Assembly (NCBI RefSeq): GCF_000213175.1
Contig: NW_009799103.1
Coordinates: 213,295 to 277,294, forward strand
Length of the DNA: 64,000 nt
Source of the DNA: Neurospora tetrasperma FGSC 2508
Lineage: Eukaryota; Ascomycota; Sordariomycetes; Sordariales; Sordariaceae
Direction: 5' to 3'
A program made the translations under genes and the position numbers. This document shows positions 54,401 to 64,000 of this stretch, in pieces; positions within the stretch are counted from its first letter, which is position 1, and each line of letters starts with the position of its first letter. Under the pieces are notes generated by a model that saw only the letters and a list, made by a program, of their open reading frames with translations, was not told the origin of the DNA and searched no databases.

Positions 54401-54628
54401 CTGTTGTTGTTGTTGCTGCTGCTGCTGCTGAAGATGATACGACTGTTGTCGCTGGAGCAGTAGTTGAGGATGTTGGGGAGGAGGAGGAGGATGTTGGGAG
54501 TACTGCGGGTGTGGTGGCTGCTGCTGCTGCTGCTGCTGGTGCGGCGGTGGTCGGTCAGGCGTTGACACGGCGGCGCGAGGAGCGACAGGGCCGCTGCTGC
54601 TGTCGTTGAGGACGTTTCTCAAGTCCAT
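51436..54628 (-). CDS. cet1: mRNA-capping RNA 5'-triphosphatase (Cet1 family)
   Basis: Cet1 removes the gamma phosphate from the 5' end of nascent pre-mRNA, the first step of capping; it is a metal-dependent tunnel enzyme (TTM fold) unrelated to the animal phosphatase. Three exons are read: 54628-52208, 52146-51649 and 51594-51436, with introns of 61 nt (actaac branch point) and 54 nt. The product is about 1025 residues. Residues 1-690 are disordered and rich in Gln, Pro, His, Gly and Ser, including Gln runs of 13 or so and Pro runs. The catalytic domain occupies about residues 715-1025. The first metal-binding strand is IQFEIEAKFGELID. RISINLEMPWEGP and KHELEIELDP carry the later glutamates, and RLSYGHCSYQFDLTQV lies between them. 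It ends IRIMAKMCA. Yeast Cet1 is 549 residues; the extra length is all N-terminal. The start is the first ATG of the frame (MDLRNVLND). Confidence 0.94.
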
Positions 54629-56754
54629 GTTGGCGATTATTAGTCGTAGTTACTATTACTGTGATTCCGTCCCTGATCGGTTTCTTGTTTGGCCGGCGCT
54701 GCGCTTTCTTTCTCACACGTTGCTTCGGCTGTTGAATCTTTGTCTCTACCGCGGACCATGGACAAAGGCTCAGGATTAGGTAGCTATGTTGGCTGAGTGT
54801 CTATGTCTCGCAATGTGTCCTTTGTGTGAATCGCGGCGACTTGGGACGGATGGGGAAGCGGCAGCGGCAGTGTCGCGCATGGGGCTGGAATTGCGATCGG
54901 TGCGCTCGATTGAAGAAGGACGTGGTCATGGATTGGTGTCGCGATTGGGATACATCATATCGTCATGGCGCAGTACTCGAATGTCGTCGGGCAGACTTGG
55001 AGGGGACAACTGATTGCAGACAGGCTGGGAATTGGGGTTCGATGGGTTGTCTGTCTGGATGGGTCGCAACAAGGAGAGACAGTAAGGTAGTGACTGCGTG
55101 TCTGGGGATGCGAATGGTGGACCGTCGCCGGCACAAGGAACTTGGGTGTCGTGGGAATTTGGACAAGGAATCGATTTCGCAGTACTGTATGAAGAGAGTT
55201 CCTTCTTTGTCGAATAATTCCAAGGCGCAGTCTGGAGAAATATGATGGTCGCGGGAGCTGATGCTGGTGTTGTCGGAGCTGAGTGACAGAGACGAGATAT
55301 TGAGTGTATTGTCGAATAAACAACAAGGTAGCTACAGTATAGCTCCCTATCCCATGTCGCGAATGTGTGGGGATGCTGAATATTATGATAGGTAACTCTC
55401 GACTGGTGGTGAGAAATGACGAGAGGGCAGACGGCCGTTCACGGGCAACTGAAGCTTATGACCGTGCAGTGTTGCACCAGGAGAAGGAAAAAAAAGGACA
55501 AAAAGGAAGGGGAAAAAAAATAGAGGCTAGAGTATCATCATGACATTGTCCCGCGCAACAAACGCTAGTACCATGTCAGGATATAAGTAGTGTAGTGTAG
55601 AGGTAGTGTAGCACTGATTTCGTTGCTATCTCTATGTCACACAGAAAAGGTGGAAAAGTGTTAGTGGAGGCTATATATCCACTCCTGTCGTGTTGGTTCA
55701 AGACCATCAGGTTGAAATTGATATGGATCACAAAGGGAGAAAGAGCACAGAAAAGACTTGGCTGTCCATGATGATGCCCGAAAACAGGTTGAAGCCAGGG
55801 TGAGTAGTCCAGGAACAGGCAGAGATATTCAGACTTGTTCCACTGGCACATGTTCAAGTAGTGTAGAATATGTATGTACCTTTGTACCTTGAGTCCATCC
55901 AACTTGAAGTCAATGACATAGATGACAGTGTGTATTCCTGGAAATGAATCAAGTAGATTGCTATGTACAGTTTCCTTCAACAACTGTGCTGGGAGCGCTA
56001 CATACTTACCATTGGAGATCTCTATCTTGTTGGTGTTATGTTGAGGTCAAGTTATCTTCCACTAGTCTTGACTGGAACTGTCTTGAGACTTTGGAGAGTC
56101 TTTGAGTTGGGACTGGACGGAGAGAAGCAATGAAGCTTCAGTTCAGTTGGATGCTTTCAGCCTGTGACTGGAGCCTGTCTCGTTGAGCTCAGCTGCCTGT
56201 CATGGCTCGTGCGCTCTTGAGGTGGAAGCTGTTGGGTCCAAACGAATGGAAAATCTCGCCTTCCGTTCATTCTTTCATTGGTCAACAGTCAAGGTACTTG
56301 GTTACATCCAGCCTAGCAATGGACCCACTCAAGGCAGGAGCTCCCTGACGTGGATGCTCCCCTCGGCCGTCAGTTCGTCACTGCGAACATGCCGTCGGCA
56401 GGCTCCTACCAGCCAACCAACCAACCAGAACCTCTCATTCCAGCGCCCGCCAGCTCCATCGCTGCCCACTGCTGTCCACTGAAGCCATCACTGCACCTAC
56501 TAGTATCTCGACCTTGACGGCAACAAAACAACGGAACGTATCTCGATTCCACTCGCTCTCCTCAGCAAACAAACAACCCAAATCGCCTCGTCCATATCCC
56601 ATCCCATTACACAACCACCACGCGGCGCACGAGGACGCTGGCTGTTTTCTACAATACCCCGACATTAATAAACACCCAAATCTAAACAACAACCAGAAAC
56701 CGCCACCGCGAAGCTCGCCGCCATCCCACTTCTTTTTCTATCAACATCACCAAG
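54629..56754. promoter_or_regulatory. Divergent promoter region of cet1 and rpn2
   Basis: This 2.1 kb separates the start codons of cet1 (minus) and rpn2 (plus). Open frames on both strands (up to 139 codons) lack protein features. The rpn2 side is C/A-rich with caaccaaccaaccag (56416-56430) and ends catcaccaagATG. A proteasome control element of the yeast type (ggtggcaaa) is not seen in it. Confidence 0.5.
54640..54759 (-). other. Candidate upstream ORF of the capping gene
   Basis: An ATG at 54759 opens a frame of 39 codons (MVRGRDKDSTAEATC...) that ends with TAA at 54640-54642, 11 bases before the cet1 ATG, in a different frame. Its ATG has ccatgg context. If the transcript starts upstream of 54759, ribosomes would meet this frame first and reach cet1 by leaky scanning or reinitiation. 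The transcript start is not known. Confidence 0.4.
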
Positions 56755-59700
56755 ATGCCCGGCCTCGTCACCGCGACCGGCGTGTTGGCCTTCCTCGCCG
56801 ATGAGGAGCCCGAGCTCAAGGTCTTCGCCCTCAAGACCCTCAACGATGATATCGACACCGTTTGGACCGAGGTCGCTGGCGCCTTGACCCAGATGTGAGT
56901 AGCTCCCTGATACCCGACACCAAGCTAGTCAGTTGGTTAGTAAGCTCAGCTGGGCACGCGAGCTAATCTGTCTGTCTGTCTCCCTCTCCAGTGAGGCCCT
57001 CTACGAAGACGAGACCTTCCCCGAGCGCCAACTCGCTGCCCTTGTGCTCGCCAAGGTCTACTTCCACCTCCAAGCCTACAACGAGAGCATGACCTTTGCC
57101 CTGGCTGCCGGTCCCCTCTTCAAGCTCGACGCCCCCAGCGAGTTCGAGGAGACCATCATCTCCAAGTGCATCGACCAGTACATCGCCGTCTCGTCTCTCC
57201 ACCACACGCCTTCCAAGAAGGACCTGCCCGCCCTCGAGACCGATCTCGGCAGCCGTGCCATCGATAGCTCGGCGCTGATCTCCCCCACCACGCCCTTCTC
57301 GCAGTCTTCGGTCCCCTCCAAGTCCCTGCTTGCGCGCGCATCGTCTGACGACAACACCATCCTGGATCCCACCTTCCAGCCCACCAAGGAGACTCGCTCC
57401 GCCTCGATAGCCCAGGTTCATGACACCGCCACCCAGGTTGCGCTCCAGAACGTCATTGAGCGCCTGTTTGAGAGCTGCCTGAAGGAGGGCAAATACAGAC
57501 AGGTGGTGGGCATTGCTGTCGAGGCCAAGAACCTGGATGTTCTGCGTCGTGTCATCAAGCGCGCCAACCAAGATGTCAAGTCCGGCAAGACCAAGGTACA
57601 GGAAGGCAGCCAGGGGCCGGCGGAGGAGCTGATGGACTATGCCCTGAGCATCTGCATGGACATTGTCCAGGAACGCGGCTTTCGCACCGAGATTCTGCGC
57701 CTGATCCTCGATCTCCTAAACGACATTCCTAACCCGGATTACTTTGCCATCGCTAAGTGCGTGGTCTATCTAGATTCGGACGAGGAGGCGTCCCGGATGC
57801 TCCGCCAGCTGGTTGCCAAGGGCGAACAGGACTCCATCGCCATTGCCTACCAAATCGCCTTTGATCTATACGACAACAGCACTCAAGAGTTTTTGGGCAA
57901 GGTCATCAAGGCTCTGCCTTCTGGCGAGCCAGCCAAGCCCAAGCCTGCCGAGGGAAGCAACGACGCGGCTGCGGAGCGTGAGCCTCTTTTGGAAGGCCAG
58001 GAGAGCTCTGAGGAGGAACTGCCCGAGGAGGTGGCCAAGGTCTACAAGAACATCCGCACCATTCTCGACGGTAGCAAGGTCATCAAGCTCAATCTCGAAT
58101 TCCTCTACCGCAACAACCACGCCGACATGAGCATCCTCAACAAGGTGCGCGACAGCTTGGACGGTCGCAACTCCATCTTCCACAGCGCCGTCACCTTCTG
58201 CAATGCCTTTATGAACGCTGGCACGACAAACGACAGATTCTTCAGAGACAACCTCGAGTGGCTAGGAAGGGCCGTCAACTGGTCCAAGTTCACGGCCACT
58301 GCCGCGCTCGGTGTCCTGCACCGTGGCAACGTCACCCAGTCTCGCAAGCTCCTCGAGCCCTACCTTCCCCGCCCCTCTGGCGTCAGCACGGGTTCCGTCT
58401 ATAGTCAGGCCGGCGCCCTTTACGCTTACGGTCTGATTCACGCCAACCACGGCGCTGATGCTCTGGACTACCTCCACCAACAGTTCAAGGACGCCGATCA
58501 GGAGGTTATTCAGCACGGTGGCGCTTTGGGTCTGGGTATTGCCGGCATGGGCACTGGCGACCAAAAGATCATTGAGGATCTCAAGGAGGCTCTCTACTCG
58601 GACTCGGCCCTCAACGGTGAGGCCGTTGGTGCGGCTATGGGCTTGATCATGTTGGGAACTGGACATGCCGCCACTATCGATGCCATGTTCACGTACGCTC
58701 ATGAGACCCAGCACGAGAAGATTGTCCGGGGTATCGCCTTGGGCATTGCTCTCATCATGTTTGGACAGCAGGAGGGTGCCGACAGGACGATCCAGCTTCT
58801 CCTTGCGAACCCCGACCCCATCCTCCGCTATGGTGGTGTTCTCACGCTCGCCATGGCCTACTGCGGTACTGGCAGCAACAAGGCCATCCGCAAGCTGCTT
58901 CACCTTGCCGTCAGCGACGTGAACGACGACGTCCGCCGTGTTGCCGTCATGAGCTTGGGCTTTATTCTCTTCCGCAAGCCCGGCAGCGTACCTCGCATGG
59001 TCGAGTTGCTCGCCGAGTCTTACAACCCGCATGTGCGCTACGGTTCGGCCATGGCCCTCGGTATCGCGTGCGCCGGAACCGGTTTGGACGAAGCGATTGA
59101 CCTGCTCGAGCCCATGATGAAGGACCCTACCGACTTTGTCCGCCAGGGTGCGCTCATTGCTCTGTCCATGATCTTGGTTCAGCAGAACGAGGTTATGAAC
59201 CCCAAGGTTGCGGCCATCCGGAAGACGCTCAAGAAGGTGGTTAGTGACCGTCACGAGGAGCAGATGACCAAGTTTGGTGCCGCGCTTGCCCTTGGTATCA
59301 TTGATGCCGGTGGCCGCAACTGCACCATTGGTCTTCAAACCCAGACGGGCAACCTCAACATGGCGGGCATCGTGGGTATGGCTGTGTTTACCCAGTACTG
59401 GTACTGGTTCCCCTTTACCCACTTTTTGTCTCTTAGCTTTGTGCCCACGTCCATCATTGGTCTTGACAGTGATCTGGCCATCCCCAACGTCAAGTTCCAC
59501 TGCGCTACCCGTCCCAGCTTGTTCGACTACCCACCGGAGCAGGAGGTCAAGGTGGAGGAGGGACCCGCCTTGGTCACGACTGCGGTTCTGTCTACCACGG
59601 CGCAGGCCAAGCGCCGCGCCCAAAAGAAGGAGAAGGCGCAGCGTCGTGAGAGCATGGATATTGACACGCCGGCTGTTTCCAAGACAGCTTCCCAACCTGC

Positions 59701-60482
59701 TGCCGAGGACAAGATGGATATCGACGACGATAAGAAGGCCGCCGCTAAGCCTGAAGAGTCCAAGGAGAAGAAGGAGGGTGAGTCTGGCGAGAAGGAGGCA
59801 ACTGGCGCCACCGACGCCAAGAAGAAGGCGGAGAAGGAGAAGGTTGGCTACGAGATTGAAAACATGTCTCGTATCCTGCCTGGCCAGCTCAAGTACATTA
59901 GCTTCCCGGCTGGGCGTTACAAGCCAGTCAAGAAGGTGAGTTGCCCTGAACTTAATCTACCTAACTCATATCCTCTGTACTAACTAATTTTGCTTCTAGC
60001 CTACCGGTGGTCCCCTCCTCCTCTTCGACACTCAACCTTCGGAGGCCAAGTCCCTTGTAGAGGAAAAGCTCAACAAGGTAACCACGGAGCGCGCCCCTGT
60101 TGCCGGCGCCGGTGCTTCGGGTGCCAGCGACGGAACCCCCCGTCTCTCTGGCGGGGCGGCGCAATCCCTCCTTAGCCAGCTCCAAGGAACGGGCGCTTTC
60201 AACCGGTCCAGCATGCGGGAACTCAGCGAGCTGCTGCAGCTTGGCCAGCGTATGGAGCAGGATGCTTCTGCAGGACTCGGGGAGAGCAGAGCTCGCGGTT
60301 CTGGGGGTGCTGCGGCGGGAAGTGGAACTGGAGCAGGTGCTACGGCTGGTAGCGGTGCTGGTGCGGCTGCTGCTGCTGCGGTGTTGAATGCTGTTGATGA
60401 AGATGCCGAGGGTGATGAGGAGGCGCCGACGCCGGCGGAGTTTGAGTACTTTACTGATGCGGAGGCGGATGATGAAGAATAG
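56755..60482 (+). CDS. rpn2: 26S proteasome regulatory subunit Rpn2
   Basis: Rpn2 is the largest base scaffold subunit of the 19S particle and holds Rpn13. Three exons are read: 56755-56894, 56992-59935 and 60000-60482, with introns of 97 nt (gtgagt...ctccag) and 64 nt (gtgagt, actaac, ttctag). They join TLTQ to IEALYEDE and KPVKK to PTGGPLLLFD. The product is about 1188 residues; yeast Rpn2 is 945. The N-terminal helical rod covers residues 1-430. Proteasome/cyclosome repeats span about 480-830 (LGLGIAGMGT, VGAAMGLIMLGTGHA, GIALGIALIMFGQQEGAD, RYGGVLTLAMAYCGTGSN, SMILVQQNE). A Lys/Glu-rich charged insert follows. The extreme C-terminus TPAEFEYFTDAEADDEE matches the Rpn13-binding peptide of human PSMD1 (FEYIDD), which confirms the last exon. 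An Ala/Gly-rich insert lies just before it. Confidence 0.96.
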
Positions 60483-61416
60483 AGGTCTAAGCGGAAGCCA
60501 AAGAAGTAGTAAATAGATGGGGGTGAAATGAAGGGTGAAGAGAATGAATAGACGGGCACTGAAGTCATGTCGGGGTGTTTTGTGTCTGGCTGGTGCCATG
60601 GTGGTGAAAGAAAGCGATGGAAAATGAGATGAATGGTGATGGTTTAATAGAAGAAGCCCCGGGTGGTGTTTACATTCCAAGTTAAGCATGTACAGTAGGG
60701 AGTATCTTGCACCAAGGCCCATTATCAGCGATACTAGAAATCAGCGAATACACTACTTCGGAATGTATATATTACTTGAGGACTGATACATATCGCGAAG
60801 TGTGATTTGTGACCATTGTCTGGAAACTCGGTTATCCAAACATGAATCAATAAGTTACTTCACTAACTTGTCTTGTAACTATTCTACACTCTCTCTGTTA
60901 AGATTCTAGCATCCGTCTCTGAATCACATGCAAGAGCCCTACCAGCGGATCTCCCCCGGGGCACGCGACGTCATCGACCAGTCCAGGTCCAGATGCCTGT
61001 GGGACGACTTGGATTTCTTGGCAGCAATGACGACGTCGTTGATTGTTTTTCATGTGTTTGTTTGTCTTTGTCTTTGACGGTACCTCCTTCGTTACATACT
61101 ATCTGAAACTGATAAATTTCAGCTAAACAAGTTCACTCCACTTTACATGGTAGTCTTTCCACCTCCGATATTTTCTCTCTTCTTTTCGTTTCATCCAGCT
61201 ATTGATTTTGTTCATCTTACACTACTACACTCGGATATTCAGTCCTGGTCTTTGTATCTACCTGCCGGTTAGTCAGTCAATCAGTCATCAGTCAGACTCA
61301 TAAACCAGAAGAGCAACTACAACTACAACACCCCCACCATATCAACAACAATAACAACGACAAAACAACACCGCGAACATTGATACCCAACAACAACACC
61401 CGACCAAATCGCAACC
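60483..61416. other. Spacer between rpn2 and the DUF1769 gene
   Basis: The first 250 bases are the rpn2 3' region. No coding sequence is supported beyond that. The last 200 bases are a leader rich in caacaaca and free of in-frame ATG near the start. A repeated tcagtcagtcaatcag tract lies at 61271-61295. Confidence 0.55.
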
Positions 61417-63036
61417 ATGCCACCCCCCCGAACCCCACAAGACTACACCCTCCGCGTGACAGCCGGTCCAACCTACGACCTCTCCACCCATGTCGAAATT
61501 CCCATCAACTCCCCTCACCTAACCCACATATCTTCTCCTTCTTCTTCAACCACGGAAGCAGGGATGGACATCGACCTCACCGTGCGCATCCAAAACTTTC
61601 ACCGCGGCTTACCTAGGAATTCCCCTTCTACTTCCCCCTATTTCGACCGGGAACCGCATAGGTATAATAGGGATCAGTATAGTATCGGGTTGAGATTTAG
61701 GCCGCGGCGGCCGGGGACGTCGACTGAACCTGCTAAGGGGGATGGGAACGAAAAAGAAAAAGGAATCCCAGCAACAGACCTCCAATTCGGCAACGACTTT
61801 GACCATCCGATCCGTAACTACCTCCCACCGGGCGTCAACACGGCAATGAACATCCTCAAGTGGTGGATCGACCCAGGACTAGAAGGGGATGCGTATGCGG
61901 ACCAGCCGTATTTGTATGGGCCGGCGCTGTCGAGTTTTAATGCTGTTAGGGTGGGCAGGGGGGAGGAAGATGAGAGTAAGGGGGGGTTGTGGGTGGAGGA
62001 GGGGGCGTCCGATTTGGAATCTGATCTCGATGCCGCCGATTCTGATCTCGATTCTGATGTTGACGGGGACGAGAATGACAAGGCCTCGGGAGCTGGGGAT
62101 GCAGGAGGACATGGACATGAACATGGACATGAACATGGACATGGACATGGACACGGCCACGAGAAGAAGAAGGAGAAGCAGAAAAAAGGAAATGGGAGGA
62201 AATCGGGTAAACAGTGGAGAGAAGAGGTGCTTCAAGGCTCGGGAGTCGGGAACGATCCCAAGAAACGCCAAAAGTGGGCGTTGAAGGAGGACGCCAAAAA
62301 GAAGTGGGTGTGGGAGTATGGACGCACGTACGCGGTGGATTTCTATAATCCGTATATCGATTTCGGCAAGTGCGAGCTCAAGTTACCGGGTTTTGGGGTT
62401 AATGTGTTGAGGTATTGGGATGGGGAGACTGGGTTGAGGTATGTTTTTTTTTTTTTTTTTTTTTTTTTTCTTCTCAATTTTTCCCCCTTCCTCCTCCCTT
62501 TCTCCTTCCTTCTTCCTTTTTTTTTCCCTTTTCCCCTTTTCCCTTTTCCCTCTTTTCTCTTTTCTTTTTCCACTTCATTTTTCTTTTGTTTTCTTCCATT
62601 TCCATTTCCTTATTTTTATTCTCTCTCTCTCTCTTTTTTTTTTCATGCTTTTGTTCTTCTGTCAGAAAGATACTGTTTGCCTCTAGGTATGCATGCTTAC
62701 ACTAACAATAAAAGATACGTCCTCCGTAACCGCCTCACCAAAAAACCCTACCTCGTCATCCTCTTCACCCTCTACCCGAACGACATGATCAACGAAGACG
62801 GCACGCTCAAGCCTGAGGCGTTGAAAGCAACTGCTAGGGCTAGTGGTGGTGGGAAAGATGAGCAGGTGAATTATGCAGAGAAAGGGGCCGTGAATGGAGG
62901 CGACAAGTTTGACGCGGACAAGGCAGTTGAAGAGGCCAAGAACAAGTTGGAGGGTGTTGCCTTGGGTGAGGGTGAGGGTCCAAAGAGAGGTGGAGGTGTT
63001 GGCGCGGCTACCGGTGGGGATGATGATGTTGATTGA
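61417..63036 (+). CDS. DUF1769/UPF0590-family protein
   Basis: The family is fungal, cytosolic by prediction and of unknown function. Exon 1 is 61417-62438 and exon 2 is 62715-63036. The 276-nt intron begins gtatgt, has an actaac branch point and ends aataaaag. It joins GETGL to RYVLRNRLTKKPYLVILFTLYP, which restores the conserved family end. The product is 447 residues. Features are DYTLRVTAGPTYDLSTHV at the N-terminus, VRIQNFHRGLP, LQFGNDFDHPIRNYLPPG and NILKWWIDPGLEGDAYADQP, then an acidic, His/Gly-rich insert (GHGHEHGHEHGHGHGHGHE), and WEYGRTYAVDFYNPYIDFG. The intron has no stop and is a multiple of three, so a retained copy would add about 92 mostly Phe residues; the AAG acceptor is less common than CAG or TAG. 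The C-terminus is Gly/Asp-rich. Confidence 0.85.
   Translation: MPPPRTPQDYTLRVTAGPTYDLSTHVEIPINSPHLTHISSPSSSTTEAGMDIDLTVRIQNFHRGLPRNSPSTSPYFDREPHRYNRDQYSIGLRFRPRRPGTSTEPAKGDGNEKEKGIPATDLQFGNDFDHPIRNYLPPGVNTAMNILKWWIDPGLEGDAYADQPYLYGPALSSFNAVRVGRGEEDESKGGLWVEEGASDLESDLDAADSDLDSDVDGDENDKASGAGDAGGHGHEHGHEHGHGHGHGHEKKKEKQKKGNGRKSGKQWREEVLQGSGVGNDPKKRQKWALKEDAKKKWVWEYGRTYAVDFYNPYIDFGKCELKLPGFGVNVLRYWDGETGLRYVFFFFFFFFLLNFSPFLLPFSFLLPFFFPFPLFPFPSFLFSFSTSFFFCFLPFPFPYFYSLSLSFFFHAFVLLSERYCLPLGMHAYTNNKRYVLRNRLTKKPYLVILFTLYPNDMINEDGTLKPEALKATARASGGGKDEQVNYAEKGAVNGGDKFDADKAVEEAKNKLEGVALGEGEGPKRGGGVGAATGGDDDVD
62439..62714 (+). other. Intron of the DUF1769 gene, in-frame and T-rich
   Basis: The intron is 276 nt. 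It carries an exact gtatgt donor directly followed by about 25 T, a long C/T-rich middle and the end actaacaataaaag. It has no in-frame stop and a length divisible by three, so an annotation without RNA data could easily miss it. Confidence 0.8.
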
Positions 63037-64000
63037 GTTCAGGTTGGTGGATAGCCATGTCCGTCGGTGGGGGGAACCAGGAGTTGGAGTCTGAGTGAGG
63101 TTTGGAGCTGGAGCCGGGGTGTCATTAGAGGTAGGTATGAATTATATTTTAGCTGTACCCGTGTTATTGTTGATACGGTACACTTGATGATGGAGTCTTG
63201 AGCTACCTCTCGCTCTACATCATCCACCAGCTTGATAGTCAACACCCGACTCTACACAATTCCCGGTAAAAGCGGCTCTCTGCTTGATGAAGTCATAGAG
63301 TCACTGAGTTATCTTGATCCCCCCTTCTTTCTCTCTCTCTCTCGGAAGTGAAGTATGACCATCCATGTCTAATAATATATCTAGTGATGCCCTTAACTGG
63401 GACTACCTCACCGTCGTCTCGACAATGTAAATATTCGCAGCCAGGTGTGTGATTGTGACATCCCATCTCCGACTTCCCGGACTGGTCCGATGGTGCCGAA
63501 AAAAAGTGAACAACACCTCGTCAAACACATTACTGTAGTACATTGCACAAGTGCCAATGTACCAAACATGAAGCTAAACATGCTAATAATCCGCAGATAC
63601 ATCCAATTCCAGTCCTCCATCCGTCCATCTTCTTACTTTCCTCTGCTCGTTCCAACCAGTTAACCCAATAATCTAGTGTCGTACAGGTAAGTGGCACCGG
63701 GTATCCGTCCTGTAAGTACAAATGTCTTTTCCCTTTCGCTTGCTCGTTAGTCGCTTGCTCACACTATACTTGTGCTTTTGACTTCCAGTTTCTTCCATAC
63801 TGGACACTCAAGGAGAAAAATGCGAAAGATAAAGAAAAGAAAGGGACAAAAAAAGGAGAATGGAAGACCAGAAAAGAAGAAAAAGACCATAGGAGAAGAA
63901 GAAGAACAGAAAAGAAGAAGAACGCTTTTCGCTTTTGTATCGCACATGCTACCTCATGCTCTTCGCCCACAGTTCTCCATCGGTTGGTTTAGATACAGAC
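63037..64000. other. Gene-free right edge
   Basis: The first part is the 3' region of the DUF1769 gene. Open frames of up to 72 codons overlap on both strands and show no features. A purine-rich stretch at 63804-63920 produces a spurious Phe-rich frame on the minus strand. A gene beyond the right edge may have its promoter here. Confidence 0.5.

Noticed and set aside
55576-55983. 135-codon minus-strand frame between cet1 and rpn2
   Set aside because: It has no recognised features, no supported start, and codon use unlike the neighbouring genes.
58262-59695. 477-codon open frame antisense to rpn2
   Set aside because: It is a shadow of the rpn2 coding strand with its codon bias; the rpn2 frame has clear family motifs and splice sites.
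63759-63970. Phe-rich minus-strand frames at the right edge
   Set aside because: They are a by-product of a purine-rich stretch on the plus strand.
1-64000. CRISPR arrays, bacterial-type operons, riboswitches or telomere repeats
   Set aside because: No regularly spaced direct repeats, ribosome binding sites or ttaggg arrays are present; the sequence is eukaryotic nuclear DNA.

Overview
The window is nuclear DNA of a filamentous ascomycete, most likely Sordariales in or near Neurospora/Sordaria. The evidence is compact genes with short introns (about 50-120 nt) that carry GTRNGT donors and CTAAC/CTGAC branch points; GC-rich coding sequence full of Gln, Pro and Ser repeats; gene-free spacers of 1-3 kb; and Sordariomycete-type proteins such as a CE15 esterase. 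From memory, unchecked, N. crassa asf1 and its CE15 glucuronoyl esterase lie only a few loci apart, which fits this layout. It is a draft assembly: two N gaps (22198-23019 and 43448-44087) sit beside G-rich and poly-T sequence.

Layout. 1-3.7 kb holds no gene I can support. 3.7-7.2 kb (minus) is rna14, the cleavage factor IA scaffold. 8.9-10.0 kb (plus) is the histone chaperone asf1. 11.2-14.6 kb (minus) is utp22, and 15.2-19.5 kb (plus) is ski3, with a shared divergent promoter between them. A tRNA-Val(AAC) lies at 20.2 kb, rmi1 at 21.2-22.0 kb, then the first gap. 24.1-29.4 kb (minus) is a very large proline-rich protein that I do not recognise; an in-frame TAG separates its main part from a 361-codon open continuation. 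30.7-31.4 kb is a PBDC1/Ypl225w-type eEF1A chaperone. 31.9-36.8 kb is a full-length Ste6/ABCB-type ABC transporter. A tRNA-Arg(ACG) lies at 37.3 kb. 38.4-40.4 kb (minus) is an MFS drug/polyamine-type transporter. 42.1-43.3 kb (minus) is a secreted glucuronoyl methylesterase, followed by poly-T and the second gap. 44.1-46.5 kb is gene-poor. 46.5-48.0 kb is an FSP1/AIF2-like flavoprotein. 49.5-49.9 kb is a two-exon small secreted cysteine-rich protein among simple repeats. 51.4-54.6 kb (minus) is the mRNA-capping RNA triphosphatase with a huge disordered N-terminus. 56.8-60.5 kb is the proteasome subunit rpn2. 61.4-63.0 kb is a DUF1769/UPF0590 protein.

Most genes are housekeeping and act in separate pathways. 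Four of them touch RNA metabolism: 5' capping (cet1), 3' cleavage (rna14), cytoplasmic 3'-5' decay (ski3) and rRNA processing (utp22). This is probably chance rather than a functional cluster. I see no CRISPR array, secondary-metabolite cluster, recognisable transposon, or clearly new multi-gene system. The most unusual items are the TAG-interrupted giant protein with its Trp-Trp repeat module, the small cysteine-rich secreted protein, a candidate upstream ORF in front of the capping gene, and several splice features: tandem acceptors, an in-frame phenylalanine-coding intron and a six-codon last exon. All exon boundaries are my own reading of splice signals and protein continuity; none is checked against transcripts.
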